From Rostrohypoxylon terebratum (taxonomy: Eukaryota > Ascomycota > Sordariomycetes > Xylariales > Hypoxylaceae), in assembly GCA_022497145.1 (NCBI GenBank), contig MU385882.1, positions 124,001-188,000 of the forward strand: a stretch of 64,000 nt of DNA, given 5' to 3'. The notes below the pieces were generated by a model that did no database searches, had not been told where the DNA came from, and saw nothing but the letters and a program-made list of their open reading frames with translations. Below are positions 1 through 11,359 of this stretch, in pieces; within the stretch, counting starts at the first letter, position 1; each line of letters starts with the position of its first letter. Both the position numbers and the translations under genes were made by a program.

Positions 1-831
1 CATCCATGGAACTCGTTGCTTTTTTTTTTCCGCAGCGCGCACTACAACCAGGTCTAGGGACTAGGTACCCCAAGGCGCCGTAAGACGCCCTCTGCTGGGT
101 CCTCCAGGGCAGACGCAGCGCCAGAGAACCCCCCCATGCCCCCCTCCCCTTTCTGCATAGCGCCGAATTTTAACGGGTGAACCGCTGTCTTAGCATGCCG
201 TGAGAGAGAGATCGGCGAAGCGATCCTTCCCGATATCTACGCAGGCAGTAGGTATACCTATCCTATAATCTAACATGTACGAAATCCGATGACTCACGCT
301 CCAATTACATAACCCAACCTTGTCAAGATCGCGATGAGTAGAGGTATGGATGGTAATACCGCAGGTCTTCCGACCAAAAGGATTCCTCCAACACGAGATG
401 AATGAAAAAGGTGCGGTAAGACAAATATCAAAGCACCACCAACATTGACCGGGGAAGGAAGTGATATTTCTAGGTTAGGCGCGATATGGCCGTGCTTATG
501 TTGGAGTAGAATTCCAGGCAGGTTTTGGATTGAGCCCAGATCATTTGATTTCTTACTTACCTACTCAATACTTCCTACATAACAAAGACATTAACAACGT
601 AGTAATCAATCACTTCAAATCACGGAATGCTCTTGTGAACGCGTTGGAAAGGTCACTATTGTATATTTCACTCCTATTGCGTGTTCTACCTAGTTACAAA
701 CTACCTAAGCCTTCCAGGATAGCATAGCGACTTGATAAATACCGCAGTCTTCTCGCGTTCCGCCAATTGTCATTCGATCTCTATATATGCCCAACTCTCC
801 CGCCATCCATGAATATCAGCTACAGAGACAT
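1..831. other. Intergenic, no gene seen
   Basis: Only short open frames without splice partners or recognisable domains are present. The stretch lies 3' of the minus-strand thiamine-diphosphate enzyme and would carry its 3' UTR at the right end. A T-run and a C-rich run occur in the first 160 bases. I see no RNA gene or repeat. Confidence 0.6.
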
Positions 832-2754
832 TTATGAACCAAGGTTGACCTTGCAGTCCAAGACAGCGCTCTGGCCGCCTTTGACCGCCTTCACAGCTTC
901 ATTGATAGTCCGCTCCAAGTCCTCTACCTTGTCCACTCTTGCGGCGAACAAATCACCTCCAGCGGCAGCCTTCGCAATGCCCGAGTAGTCCGGCACGGGG
1001 TTAAAGGAAATGTTGATATCTTCGTTCGTTGCCTTAGAGGCTAGGCCGTCCGGATGCACGAGCAACATAGATTTCCGCGGAGCGTTCCAGCCTGCATTAT
1101 TAATCAGCTAAGCTCTTCACAGAGCGGTTTAAAACTTTAACTTTATAAGGGGCATATTTTACCTTTGTTGTTCAAGACAATAGTCAAGATCGGGATGTCA
1201 TAGCGCTTCGCAATCCAATACACGCTACCGGGAACTGAGAAAAGGAATGTGCCATCGCCCACAATTTGCACAACGAACTTTCCTTTGTTTTTACCGCCAT
1301 TCTGAGCGTCCGACGCTAGCTTAATTCCCAGAGCGCCGCCACCAGACCATCCAAGTCCGCCACCACCGCAGTTGATCCACGAGCCCGGCTCTTCTGGCCG
1401 TATGTTATCGTGCACGAATCCGGTATTTGTGACAGCCTCGATAGCCCAGATCGTGTCCTTTGGACACAGCGATCTCAGCGTCTTGCAGAGGTGTCCCGTG
1501 CCGAAAGATCCATCCTCGGCTGGCTTCGTGTTAGCTTCGATGGTAGCTAAGCGCTCCTTGTAAGACGCCTGAAGAGCGTCCCATTTCTTAGCGATAGCCG
1601 AGGAGTCGAGGGATGCAACTTGGGTCTTGGCGTCAGATGTGATCTGTTCAACTGCCAACAGCGCATCTGCACGATATCTTTGCTTGGCTGGCACGTAGAA
1701 CAGCGGCATAAGCTGTTTTAGCGGATCGACATCGATGTGGAAAATTTTGGTGCCGGCCTTCGGCTTATTTAGCGTGGGGATCCAGGGGACGTCACAATCC
1801 AACATGAGAATGACGTCCGCCTTCTCTATTGCGGGATCGATACCATATCGAAGTCCGAGCCAGCCGGGATGAGACGCAGGGAAACACATATCGCTACCGC
1901 CGGTATCAAGCACGCGTAATCCCTTTACGGTATTTGCTAGCTCGACAAGTGCGGCAGGGACTTTCTGGTTACGACCTGCGAACCCCGTGATGAGCAGCGG
2001 GTTTTCGGCTCCGAGCAATGCATCTGCGATTTCTTTCGAAACTTTTGGTGTTAACCCACCAAGTTCGACCCTCTCCCACTCGTCCTGGTTTAGGGAATAC
2101 GGGACAATCTCCTCCTCCATCACTTCTCTGGCCCCAGTCAGGTAGACCGGACCCTGGGGATCACTCTTTGCAAATTGCAAGGCTCGGCCAACCATTTGCT
2201 TAATATTCTTGCCCGTCTTGATTTCTCCCGCGTATCTACAGTACTGGCCGACGATTTGAGACTGATCGGGTACATTTTGGATCCAGTGGATATACTCAGT
2301 GCGCGAGCCCCGCATCTCTCCTTCAAGCGTGAAGGGGCTCAAGCCGGCAAAGACGAGGACCGGGGCACGTCCGGTGCTCGCGTTGTGCACGGCAGCTCCT
2401 AGGCCCTGAGTACCTACGTCAACGTGGACGATGACGCATTGCGGCTTTCCTGTGAGACGTGCATATCCGTCAGCCATTGACATGGCTACCATCTAATTTT
2501 TGTGGCGTTAGCTAAAGTATTCTCAATTGGTGCTGCGGATGCCAACCGAACCCCCACCGGGGCCACTGGCCTCGTGCTGGCGGACGAACCTCATTAGGAC
2601 ATGTGATGATCTTTGGGAATTTCCCACTGTTTTCCTTCTGCGCCTTTGCCATCGCCTCGAGGATACTAGGATGGTCCGAACCCAAGTTGACGAAGCAATG
2701 GGAGACGCCGCCCTCCCACATCGCCTCGAAAAAGGCGGACGATGCAGTATACAT
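832..2754 (-). CDS. Thiamine-diphosphate-dependent enzyme (acetolactate synthase / benzoylformate decarboxylase-like)
   Basis: Three exons are predicted: 2754-2590, 2492-1163 and 1091-832, giving 584 aa. The introns are 97 and 71 bp, and both have GT donors and AG acceptors that restore the frame. The protein has the three-domain ThDP layout. The N-terminal PYR domain carries the cofactor-activating Glu55 in CPNEM, a central domain follows, and the C-terminal PP domain carries the ThDP motif GDG (467-469) and NN (496-497) at the expected spacing. Family members decarboxylate or ligate 2-oxo acids; the substrate cannot be read from the sequence. The start at 2754 fits the usual family N-terminus (MYTAS). 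An in-frame ATG at 3048 would add 98 residues that are basic and Ser/Arg-rich and could be a mitochondrial presequence. Neighbours give no pathway clue. The family call is firm; the exact activity is unknown. Confidence 0.88.
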
Positions 2755-4010
2755 GTTGGGCTTCGATTTGGAGAGGTTGCTAAGGGATTGTTTTCCAAGT
2801 TTGTTTAGTGCAACGTGCCTCTGTTGGTGTTGGGCGCCTGTGAGAGCTGATCTCGGGTCCGATGAGGGATATACGAGAGCCTCGGTACTGTACGGTCTAG
2901 ATGATCTAGAAACGAATGTTGTGATTCCTAAGGAAATTGGAAGTGGGAGTGGGAATGGGAACCTCGCCCTTATGAAGTTGGGAACTTTGACGATGAAGTG
3001 TATAGGTATGGAAAGTGCTGACGGTCGGACGCTGGAGAAAATGTCCATTGGTTACACAAGAAACGCCATGATAGGCCACCTGTAATCTCTTGCCGAGGGC
3101 TGCCCCTCCGGCCCGATGGCGGGGGTGACTGCGAGCTGGACGCGTTGTTTCGGCGCATGAGGACAAGGTGGACACAGTGGATATAGGTAAGGGATATAGG
3201 GGAGATGGGGATAAGGATAAGGGGTCCTTTGCCAGCTCTGGCTCTGGCGCTGCCCCGCTACGCCCGGCAAGTCGTACGTACGTACAGTGGAGAGATGGGT
3301 CCCGTGGAAGATCATCTACCCGATAGTCCCGGTGTGGGGGATGAGGTGGAGATATAGGAGAAGGTGGGGGAGGACCTAGCGCCAACTTTGACGACTTAGG
3401 CGGGGTTAGGGGCAACGTTAGCGACCAATTCTTGGGGAATTGGTTCCCGAGCTTCCTTCCTGTTAACATTTTCGGAGATTTTGGAGAAAAACTGGTCTCT
3501 AATTGGAGGTCAGCTTTTGGCAAGAAGGGCGTGAAAATGACGACAATTGACAAGTTATAAATTGTTGGTGCCCGACGCCGTTGTATCCGTTACAACTTAA
3601 CGGACGTAACAAGCAGCCTCTGGCCTCTGTATCTCTAGGTGAAAACCCAATGGTACTAGGTATGGTTGATGGTTGACAACTGTTGGACAGATTTCAGGTA
3701 AGTTCTGGAATATCTAAATACAAAAAGAGAAACTGACATTCTATAGGTAGTCAAAGTAAAGATATAACCAAATGTATAAGAGAAAGTACCAGGCAGCAAG
3801 GACCTTACCAGCTTGGTTCCTGAGATGAGGGCTCAACGATAGATCAAGGCATCCGAAGAGAACTGTTGGAATAATAGAAAGACCAGAGGCTCGGCGGGTT
3901 GTATATCAATCCGGCCACTACATCGAAGACGAAGGAAAAAGGAAGAGGAAAGAGGAAAGAGAGATGGGGAGAGTCGCTCTACTATTATAAGGTTGAAAGT
4001 TATAAGGCTT

Positions 4011-4034
4011 CCTAGGTTCCTAGGTTCCTAGGTA
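4011..4034. repeat. Tandem octamer CCTAGGTT x3
   Basis: Three adjacent copies of CCTAGGTT occur, the last ending in TA. The CCTAGG core recurs across the window (about 9.8, 16.1, 27.1, 31.2 and 35.7 kb). Confidence 0.85.
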
Positions 4035-5224
4035 GCTTCAAATTGTTCACCTTATCTTAGCAGAGTGGGCCTTCTCGCGGAAAGTTGCAATTTTGGATTC
4101 TTCATTGGGACCTTTTTCCCTCGTGGTGATACTCGACGTACATCACACAGCAATGTTGGGATCCAGTAGAAACAAACAAACTCAGCCATCGATGTTATCC
4201 TTCATGGATATTTCGACTTGGCTTACATGAATGGATGCCTACCTAGCTAGTTAGTGTATGCATCATGGTATATGAGAACCTATCCGATGAGCCTATGGAG
4301 AATCTGTAGACGTGGGCAAGTATTTCGACAGTTCCAAGGTTTCGAAGCCCGACATCTCAACGCTAAATCCATCTGGCATGTTTTGGAAATTTCCAAAATC
4401 AAGATATCTCTTGCTTTGGGTAGTGAGTCCTGAAGACTTAGACTGTTTCATTATGGCGTTCAATGTTGGCATTAATGGTTTGAATATGGGTAAGAAAGAA
4501 GCATCTATCTACCTACCTCTTACCTCTTACCTTTACCTCTTATACCTACCTTGGGTACCTAGTAGGTAGGCACGTCAAGAGGAAGGTGTAGCTGAATACA
4601 TGTGACAGCGGATAAGGTTGTTTAATAGCGGCAACATTGAACTTACAACATTGACATTAAACAGTTCAACAGCTCTCTGTATCTCTGTATCTCTCTGAGT
4701 ATCTCTGTGCTGCGTACTTGTCGGGCACCGAGTTTACGGACCGAATCGAGTATAGACCGAAGCCTCAATATTGAATACACTAACAACAGATGTACTCTCG
4801 CAAGCACATACCTTTTCGAAACGCCAACATCTGACAGGCAGAGAATGAGGCGTATGTTTAACCTGTAGCGCGGCTCTGCGCTACCCTTGGAAGTAAACAG
4901 TGACATAAATGGCGACAACGTGGGCGCAACATCCGACTTTCTTTACTCCGAGACCCACCATCAGCATGACATCGCTGTTGTCGGCTTGCCGCTTATTAAC
5001 GGGCTGGAAGTGACCTGTAATTTATCTAGGATTCTAGGTATAATATCCATGGATACTCCTGTAAGTACGCCACTTGCCGTTACGATCAATACGGCCAGCG
5101 AGATCGCAGTACACCTGGACAATTTCCTTGATTTGTTGAAGCAGCTAAAATCGACAGTCGGTCCTGTCTTTCCTGTCTTTTTTTTTCTCTCGGCGAGTGC
5201 GAAGGTATAAAGGATGAATAATAC

Positions 5225-5256
5225 GAATGATATGAATGATATGAATGATATGAATA
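5225..5256. repeat. Tandem 9-mer GAATGATAT x3
   Basis: Three perfect copies of a 9-base unit are followed by a partial copy. It is an AT-rich microsatellite-like tract without coding potential. Confidence 0.85.
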
Positions 5257-5510
5257 ATAAGAATAGAAATAGCAGGGGATTCCGTTCTCTTATAGGGAGG
5301 TTGTATCCAACCCCAACCCTACCCCCGGTCTTGTCCCCTCATTAGCTAAAAATCCTTAAGGCTTAGGTGGGTGAACGTTACCTTTAACGGGGTCATTTTT
5401 GTTATGCGACGAATCACATGCCCTAAATCCAACCCCAGAAACTCCTCATTGGTGCCATTTAAGGAATACGCTAATCATTTAGGGAGTTTCATTGGCGCAG
5501 ATGCCGCCAC

Positions 5511-5540
5511 GGTTCTACCAGGGTTCTACCAGGGTTCTAC
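5511..5540. repeat. Tandem 11-mer GGTTCTACCAG, 2.7 copies
   Basis: Two full copies and one partial copy of an 11-base unit lie head to tail in the spacer upstream of the FAD oxidase. Confidence 0.85.
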
Positions 5541-6363
5541 TGCGTCGACTCTCGAGAAGTCGAGACCAAGAGGTAGCTTGGAAGCTGCTACAGCATAATA
5601 CACTAGTTGGAGGTTATGTCAATTTTGGGTCGGCAGGTCGGTCGTCGGCCATCGGTCATACCATTGGAAGTTGGAACTTACCACCTTGGTATAGATTACG
5701 AAATTATCCGGACGCACCGTGCCACGACCACGACCTCCTGAGCAACCTCTCTTGACATGACCGTTTCCTCCTTTTTTTTCCCTACCCATGGAAACGGTGG
5801 AAGAGTGTGACTGCATATGACTGATCGATATTCGTCTGTGCGAATCAGACTTCACCCGCACCCGACCGCATGACAAGCCACAAAGCTTATCCTATTGCAT
5901 TTATAGCTTTTTTAAGATGAAAAAGCTTGGTCAAACTCGTCGCCACATCGTCAACGACAAGCTCAAAAGTTGGGTGGCTTCATAATGAGATTGGTCCGTC
6001 AACCATTGTGGTCAGCCCGCCAGCAAATCTGAGCAAATCTGATCTACGATCAGGGCACACAGAGCTTAGGTGACCTCATTTTAATCTTCCTTTTAATGAG
6101 GTTGTCCGTATTTGGACGATTGGTTCCTGCGGATCACCAATGAATCACCAATGAATTCGGTGAACTGGGGCGAGCGGGCGAGGGGTCTACCCCAGTCTGC
6201 CCAGTCTTTGCAGTTTTTGCAGTCTTTGCACCCATAAATCCCTATTGGGCAAGTAGTATCTGCATCTGCATGTGCAGTTTATGGTTATAATCCTGGAAAC
6301 AATCATCCTGCATGCCGGGAGGTAATGTAAATAAAAATGCCGTTGTTTGCAACTTCTCAGGAA

Positions 6364-6401
6364 CCTGACAAACCTGACAGACCTGACAGACCTGACAGAC
6401 C
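6364..6401. repeat. Tandem 9-mer CCTGACAGA, four copies
   Basis: Four 9-base copies occur, the first with one mismatch (CCTGACAAA). The tract is about 210 bases before the FAD oxidase start and probably within its promoter or 5' UTR. The unit is a multiple of three, so it reads as a repeated tripeptide in any frame, but no gene is supported here. Confidence 0.85.
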
Positions 6402-6611
6402 CGCCTCTCTCTCTTACTCAAGCGGCCATCAAACGGGAGTCACGGTTCCTTACAGATTCCGCGACAAATCATCCTTACTCAAGCTTACCGCCGATTTTGA
6501 ATACCCTGAAAGGATCAGCCTCTTTTTTTTTTGGCATACAGATCCTCCGAACCTAGAACATCTCCTATATGACTGCTCACCTAACACGATATCCTTGATA
6601 ATACGAACGTT

Positions 6612-8270
6612 ATGGGCCAAACACCGAGCACCCCGTTATCGACCTGCCTCAACGCCGTCTGCAATGGCCGCGATAATTGTGTCGCATTTCCCGATAACCC
6701 CCTCTACCAAATATCCTGGGTTAATAGATATAATCTCGACATCCCCGTAACACCCGTTGCCGTGGCCCGACCGAGCACCGCCCAAGATGTGTCGGATTTC
6801 ATCAAATGCGCCGTTGCGAATAATGTCAAGGTTCAACCAAAATCGGGCGGTCATTCTTATGCGTCAGTATAATGTCGCTCACCTTTGAAGTACGCCCTCG
6901 GTTTTACTAACAACGAAATAGAAATTACGGTATGCGGAAACGATGAAATAGCTCGCGACAGATGGTGGACGGTGAGCTAATCCGAAAATAACAGGTGTGG
7001 GCGGACAAGATGGCGAACTCGTTCTCGACCTCGTAAACTTCCAGAACTTCACCATGGATACCACTACATGGCAAGCGACGATCGGAGGAGGCACTCATCT
7101 CTCCGATGTAACGACTAAGCTTCACGACAACGGCAAAAGAGCGATAGCGCACGGAACCTGTCCTGGAGTTGGTATTGGCGGTCATGCGACGATCGTAAGT
7201 TTGAGAAATCTCCGTGAGCTGGCGAACCAAACGCTGACAATATTGCCCCAAGGGTGGACTTGGTCCCGCATCTCGCATGTGGGGATCGTGTCTCGACCAT
7301 GTTATCGAAGTTGAGGTAGTAACTGCGGACGGCACTATTCAGCGAGCCAGCGAGACTGAGAATAGTGATCTCTTCTTCGTAAGCCTATTCGGCCCCTTTC
7401 CCTAGAATTCTGGAACTTACATGTGGTACCTAGGCCCTGAAAGGTGCGGGCGCAGGTTTCGGCGTCATCACCGAATTTGTCGTCAAAACGCACCCCGAAC
7501 CTGGTGATGTCGTGCAGTACTCGTTCTCACTATCTTTGGGCAAGCATACGGACCTGATTTCCGTTTTTAAACAATGGCAGGATCTCGTTGCGGACCCTAA
7601 CCTTGACCGGCGATTTGGTACGGAGTTTGTTATGCACGAACTCGGTGTTGTCATCACTGCCACGTTCTACGGAACCGAAGACGAGTGGAAAGCTACTGGT
7701 ATCCCCGAGAAGATTCCTACTGGGAATGTCTCGGTCGTCGTAGATAACTGGCTAGGCGTTATTGCGCAACAGGCAGAAGATGCTGCTTTATACCTTTCGG
7801 ACATTCGCAGTGCCTTCACGGCTAAGAGCTTAGCTTTCAAGCCCGACGAGATGCTATCCTTAGATACGATCACGCAACTGATGACCTACATCGACAGCGT
7901 AGACCGCGGAACGCTTCTCTGGTTCCTTATCTTTGACGCTACTGGCGGCGCGATTAGCGATATACCGATGAATGCGACCGCATACTCTCACCGCGACAAG
8001 ATCATGTTCGCCCAGGGATACGGCATCGGAATTCCGACTTTGACCAATAGTACCAAGGATTTCATAACAGGAATCATGACCAAGATCCAAGGCGATACTC
8101 CGCAGACTTTGACTACATATCCTGGCTACGTCGACCCGGCCCTGACAAATGCTCAAGTATCGTACTGGGGCCCGAACTTGAACACCTTGGGTCAGATAAA
8201 GACGAAGTGGGATCCGAATGACTTATTCCACAACCCTCAGAGCGTTAGGCCAGGAGAGACCATCGATTAG
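6612..8270 (+). CDS. FAD-linked oxidase, glucooligosaccharide oxidase / berberine-bridge family
   Basis: Five exons are predicted: 6612-6862, 6922-6929, 6995-7194, 7253-7378 and 7434-8270, giving 473 aa. The second exon is only 8 nt; it is needed to read SGGHSYANYG across the junction. The FAD_binding_4 domain covers roughly residues 35-215. His81 (GGHS) and Cys142 (TCPGVGIGGH) match the two residues that bind FAD covalently in the GOOX/BBE group. The C-terminal BBE segment is seen near the end (YWG to WDPNDLFHNPQS). Such enzymes oxidise sugars or secondary metabolites with O2, producing H2O2. Unlike secreted GOOX there is no signal peptide: the protein begins MGQTPS, which fits the N-myristoylation pattern (Gly2, Ser6). 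The substrate is unknown. The downstream stop is directly visible. Confidence 0.88.
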
Positions 8271-11200
8271 AAATCGCTGGGAGTGAAGAGATTCCGGCTT
8301 TGGCTTTGATACCCCCCCTTCTCTGTCTATAATTTGATATTATTCACTTACCCTCCTAGAGGTACTAAACATTAATTTGCCATCTTATTACTTTCATTCT
8401 CGCCTTTTTGATTGAGTTGATTGATACGAGTTGACATCCATGGAAGATAATTTTGCTCTTTGAGATGCGGAACTTTTGTCCTCGGTGGTCTTCTTCGCAG
8501 GTTGGGCAGGAATCTGACAGGGCCCCCTTCTGCAGACCCGTTTTCTTGTTTTTCTCTCATGTTCCTTTCGGTAAATCGACCGTTCTTCGCCCCTGTACCG
8601 GCGCCTCCGTGGATGCTAATACCGCTAATCTCGCCGGCGACTCTTGGCACATACACTTAATCCACTCCGTAAATTAGGTAAGCCTAGGCAGCTCGAGTGA
8701 GTCGAGAGTCGCGAGCAGGAAAACTCCGTCGTGCGAAATACGCGTATGGCGATGTCGTTCAGGCTGACTTACGTCGAGTCGGTGGAAAGAAAGGAATTCT
8801 GCGTCTAGGACATTATTGGGCGATGCTATCTAGGAGTTAAGGTGGCGAAAGCTCAACGGATGAGATCTGCGATCCGCTACGCATGCGCGCCGCATCCCTT
8901 GACCCTGCTTACCTACCTAATACCCTAGATGCGCGTCCGATTACCTACATGCACCGGATCGTCGTCTCGGATGACGATACGGCGGAACATGTTTTAATAT
9001 TTTTTTACCTTATTATTATTGTTTTTCTTGGCCGGCGTGTTTGCGTCTCGCCACCTAGTCGAAATCTCAGCGAGGGCACGAAAATATTTCGGAGGGACGG
9101 CCCTGACGTCGACACAGCCCCCCTTTGGCATATCTCATTTGGTCGTACTGCTGCCATACCAAGAGGTGCGGCTTACGGTTACGCCAGTCAGGTCGGACAA
9201 GAATTGTGTTAGCTGAGGATGGAAACCTAGGACTTAACAGGTACTGTGCGATTACGTCTAGACATATGATTTCGGACGATTCCGAGGACGGGTTTACGAC
9301 TTCGAACGTGTGATGGCTTCATGTAAGGGACTCTTTCGTAGGAAGGCTGGCTGATGATATAGGCTCTTGCTACACAGAATTGCGTGCAACCATTTTCACT
9401 CACACAAGAAAAAAGACCTGCGAAGGTCTCTTGCTTGAAAGGCAATTTGATTTGTTTTCTTGTTTTGGAAATCAACCGGGTACCTGCCGTGACCGCTACC
9501 TCGCTAGGTACCCAACTAGTCTCAAAAGCCATTTCACACATGTGACTTCGCACGCGTGACTGGGCTAATGGCGCGCCCATGTGAGATAGATGGGATGATT
9601 GGAAATATGATGGATGGGTTGCTACAACTCCGTAACGCCGACGACAAGATGGTGAGACACACGCCAAGCTGGCGCGGTATTTTCCAGCCCAACATACTAT
9701 GTAATAATACGTGGCCTTGACACTTTCTGTGAGTGCATCTTTGTGTTTACAACGTGTTTTACGCCTGCGAGGATGTTGATCACGATCGAGAGACGCTGGT
9801 GTGGCTCTGCAAACCTACCTAGGTAGGGAACTGATTTGAGGGCATTCGTACATGTTTAGCCGCCCTGATTGTCCATATCTAGATAGTACTACATATGCAC
9901 GATGCTTAAAACTATGAAAGAAACAGATTTGCGTGAACATTTGAAGACTTGGGAGTTGTATTCAGACCATTCTGGACGTTACCTAAGGGCAGCAGCCAAG
10001 GACCTAGGTCTTGGGCATAGTCGACTTAGGTTACCTTTTGGATAAGTCGGCATCGCGAGAAGCAGATGACTGGCAGATGTTTGCGAATGTGATAGCTCTT
10101 GTGGATGGATATCCCGCAAACTGCAGCATGATGGTGTCGAAAGTAGAACCCCTTTCACAGGACCGTGCATGATGAGTTCTGGAGCAGTGTACTTCGTAGA
10201 AGAGTTTTTTTCATCCGGCAAATTACAGGCCATAGCGTATAATGCGTCAATATAGTTCATTATATGTATTGTACGACGCTTGGGCGTTGGATATTCGTCA
10301 GGTCAGGGCGGTTCGCTTAGAGCTTATAATAATTGTTATTCTCATGAAGAGCGGTCGTGATAAGCCTCGTTGATGACCTTGGAAGCGGTAAAGATCCATC
10401 GCGATTTATAAACGTGTGTTACCGAATTAGGTGAGGAATTGTACACGCCAAAATCCCAACCATCGTGATGGGTCGCAGCAGGAGAACCAAAACAGAAATA
10501 ATACCAAGCATTCCCAGCAACCCAAGACTCAAGTCCCGAGGTACGGTCCCCACTGTATTGTTATGAAGGGCATCTTCCGACACGTCTATTTTTATTCCGG
10601 GTGTTGAAGAAATGTTTCTCATCTGTATCTTATTACTTGGCTGAACTTGGCGCGGTATATGGTGCTTATCTTATGGGACAAGAAGATCTTTGGCGATTTC
10701 CTGAAAGGGTTACCCGGCGGCAAAGTTTCGTCTGAGCCTTACTCACCTATCTGAAGCCATTCCTGGTCGCCCTCTTGGCAGGCTGGCAGGCTGTTTCGAG
10801 TCTTAATAGAGACCCGCTGCGTTGGGTCCGGCACAGGGGTTTTCTTATCTATTGCTGACGAAATTCATCAACACATCCTGCACATCCCATGTGATGCCAA
10901 GCATCGTGAACCACAATACATTCATGAAGTTTTTTTTTCTTTAGTATTTTGGCTGTTGCCAGCGAGAGACACATCAATGAATGTCTTAGTGTCTCGCCAG
11001 CTGGAATCTAGGGAAAGGGGGAACATGATAGGGTAGTATGAAATGTTGGTCATTGGCGGTAAACCTGGAAAGTGGGATATGCACGACTGCAGGCCAAGAG
11101 GCTTAAATGTGCCTATAGCGGCCCGTAGGTAGATCCTGCACGCCTTTTTTGTCAACATTCCTTGTCCCTGTGGCAGCCTTGAAGAGAGGGGAAAAATCTA

Positions 11201-11359
11201 GGCACAGCAATAGCCGTACAAATAAGTTCGAAATTATAAGATCTGGAGGTGTGAGTAGAGTAATCTTGAGTAATTCCGTCGTTCTCTAAGAAGTCAGGAA
11301 TATTCGCGAACATCTAGCCAAGACGGCAGAGCGGAATTAGGCAATCGAGAGGGGACACG
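8271..11359. other. Intergenic, no firm gene
   Basis: Open frames up to about 146 codons (9227-9667, minus) lack conserved motifs, plausible composition or splice partners. One short membrane-type frame at 10419-10622 is listed separately. A T-run near 10928 and CTAGGTAGG motifs near 9820 are the only other features noticed. Confidence 0.5.
10419..10622 (-). CDS. Possible small single-pass membrane protein or exon, unrecognised
   Basis: A 67-codon frame opens with ATG and contains one strongly hydrophobic stretch (roughly residues 33-50, LGLLGMLGIISVLVLLL). An AG precedes the ATG (ATACAG), so this could be an internal or last exon rather than a whole gene. I cannot join it convincingly to another exon, and it matches no family I know. 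A chance frame is equally possible. Confidence 0.15.
   Translation of the reverse strand: MRNISSTPGIKIDVSEDALHNNTVGTVPRDLSLGLLGMLGIISVLVLLLRPITMVGILACTIPHLIR

Larger units (their letters stand above)
2755..6611. other. Intergenic spacer with short tandem repeats
   Basis: This is the divergent region between the ThDP enzyme and the FAD oxidase. The open frames in it (for example on the minus strand at 2906-3553) are Pro/Ser-rich low-complexity readings of a GA/CT-skewed promoter and are not supported as genes. Four short tandem repeats are listed separately. I see nothing else. Confidence 0.5.

Noticed and set aside
2906..3553. 215-codon minus-strand frame upstream of the ThDP enzyme
   Set aside because: Pro/Ser/Thr low complexity from a GA/CT-skewed promoter; no domain or splice support.
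9227..9667. 146-codon minus-strand frame
   Set aside because: No recognisable motif, no splice partners, composition not protein-like.
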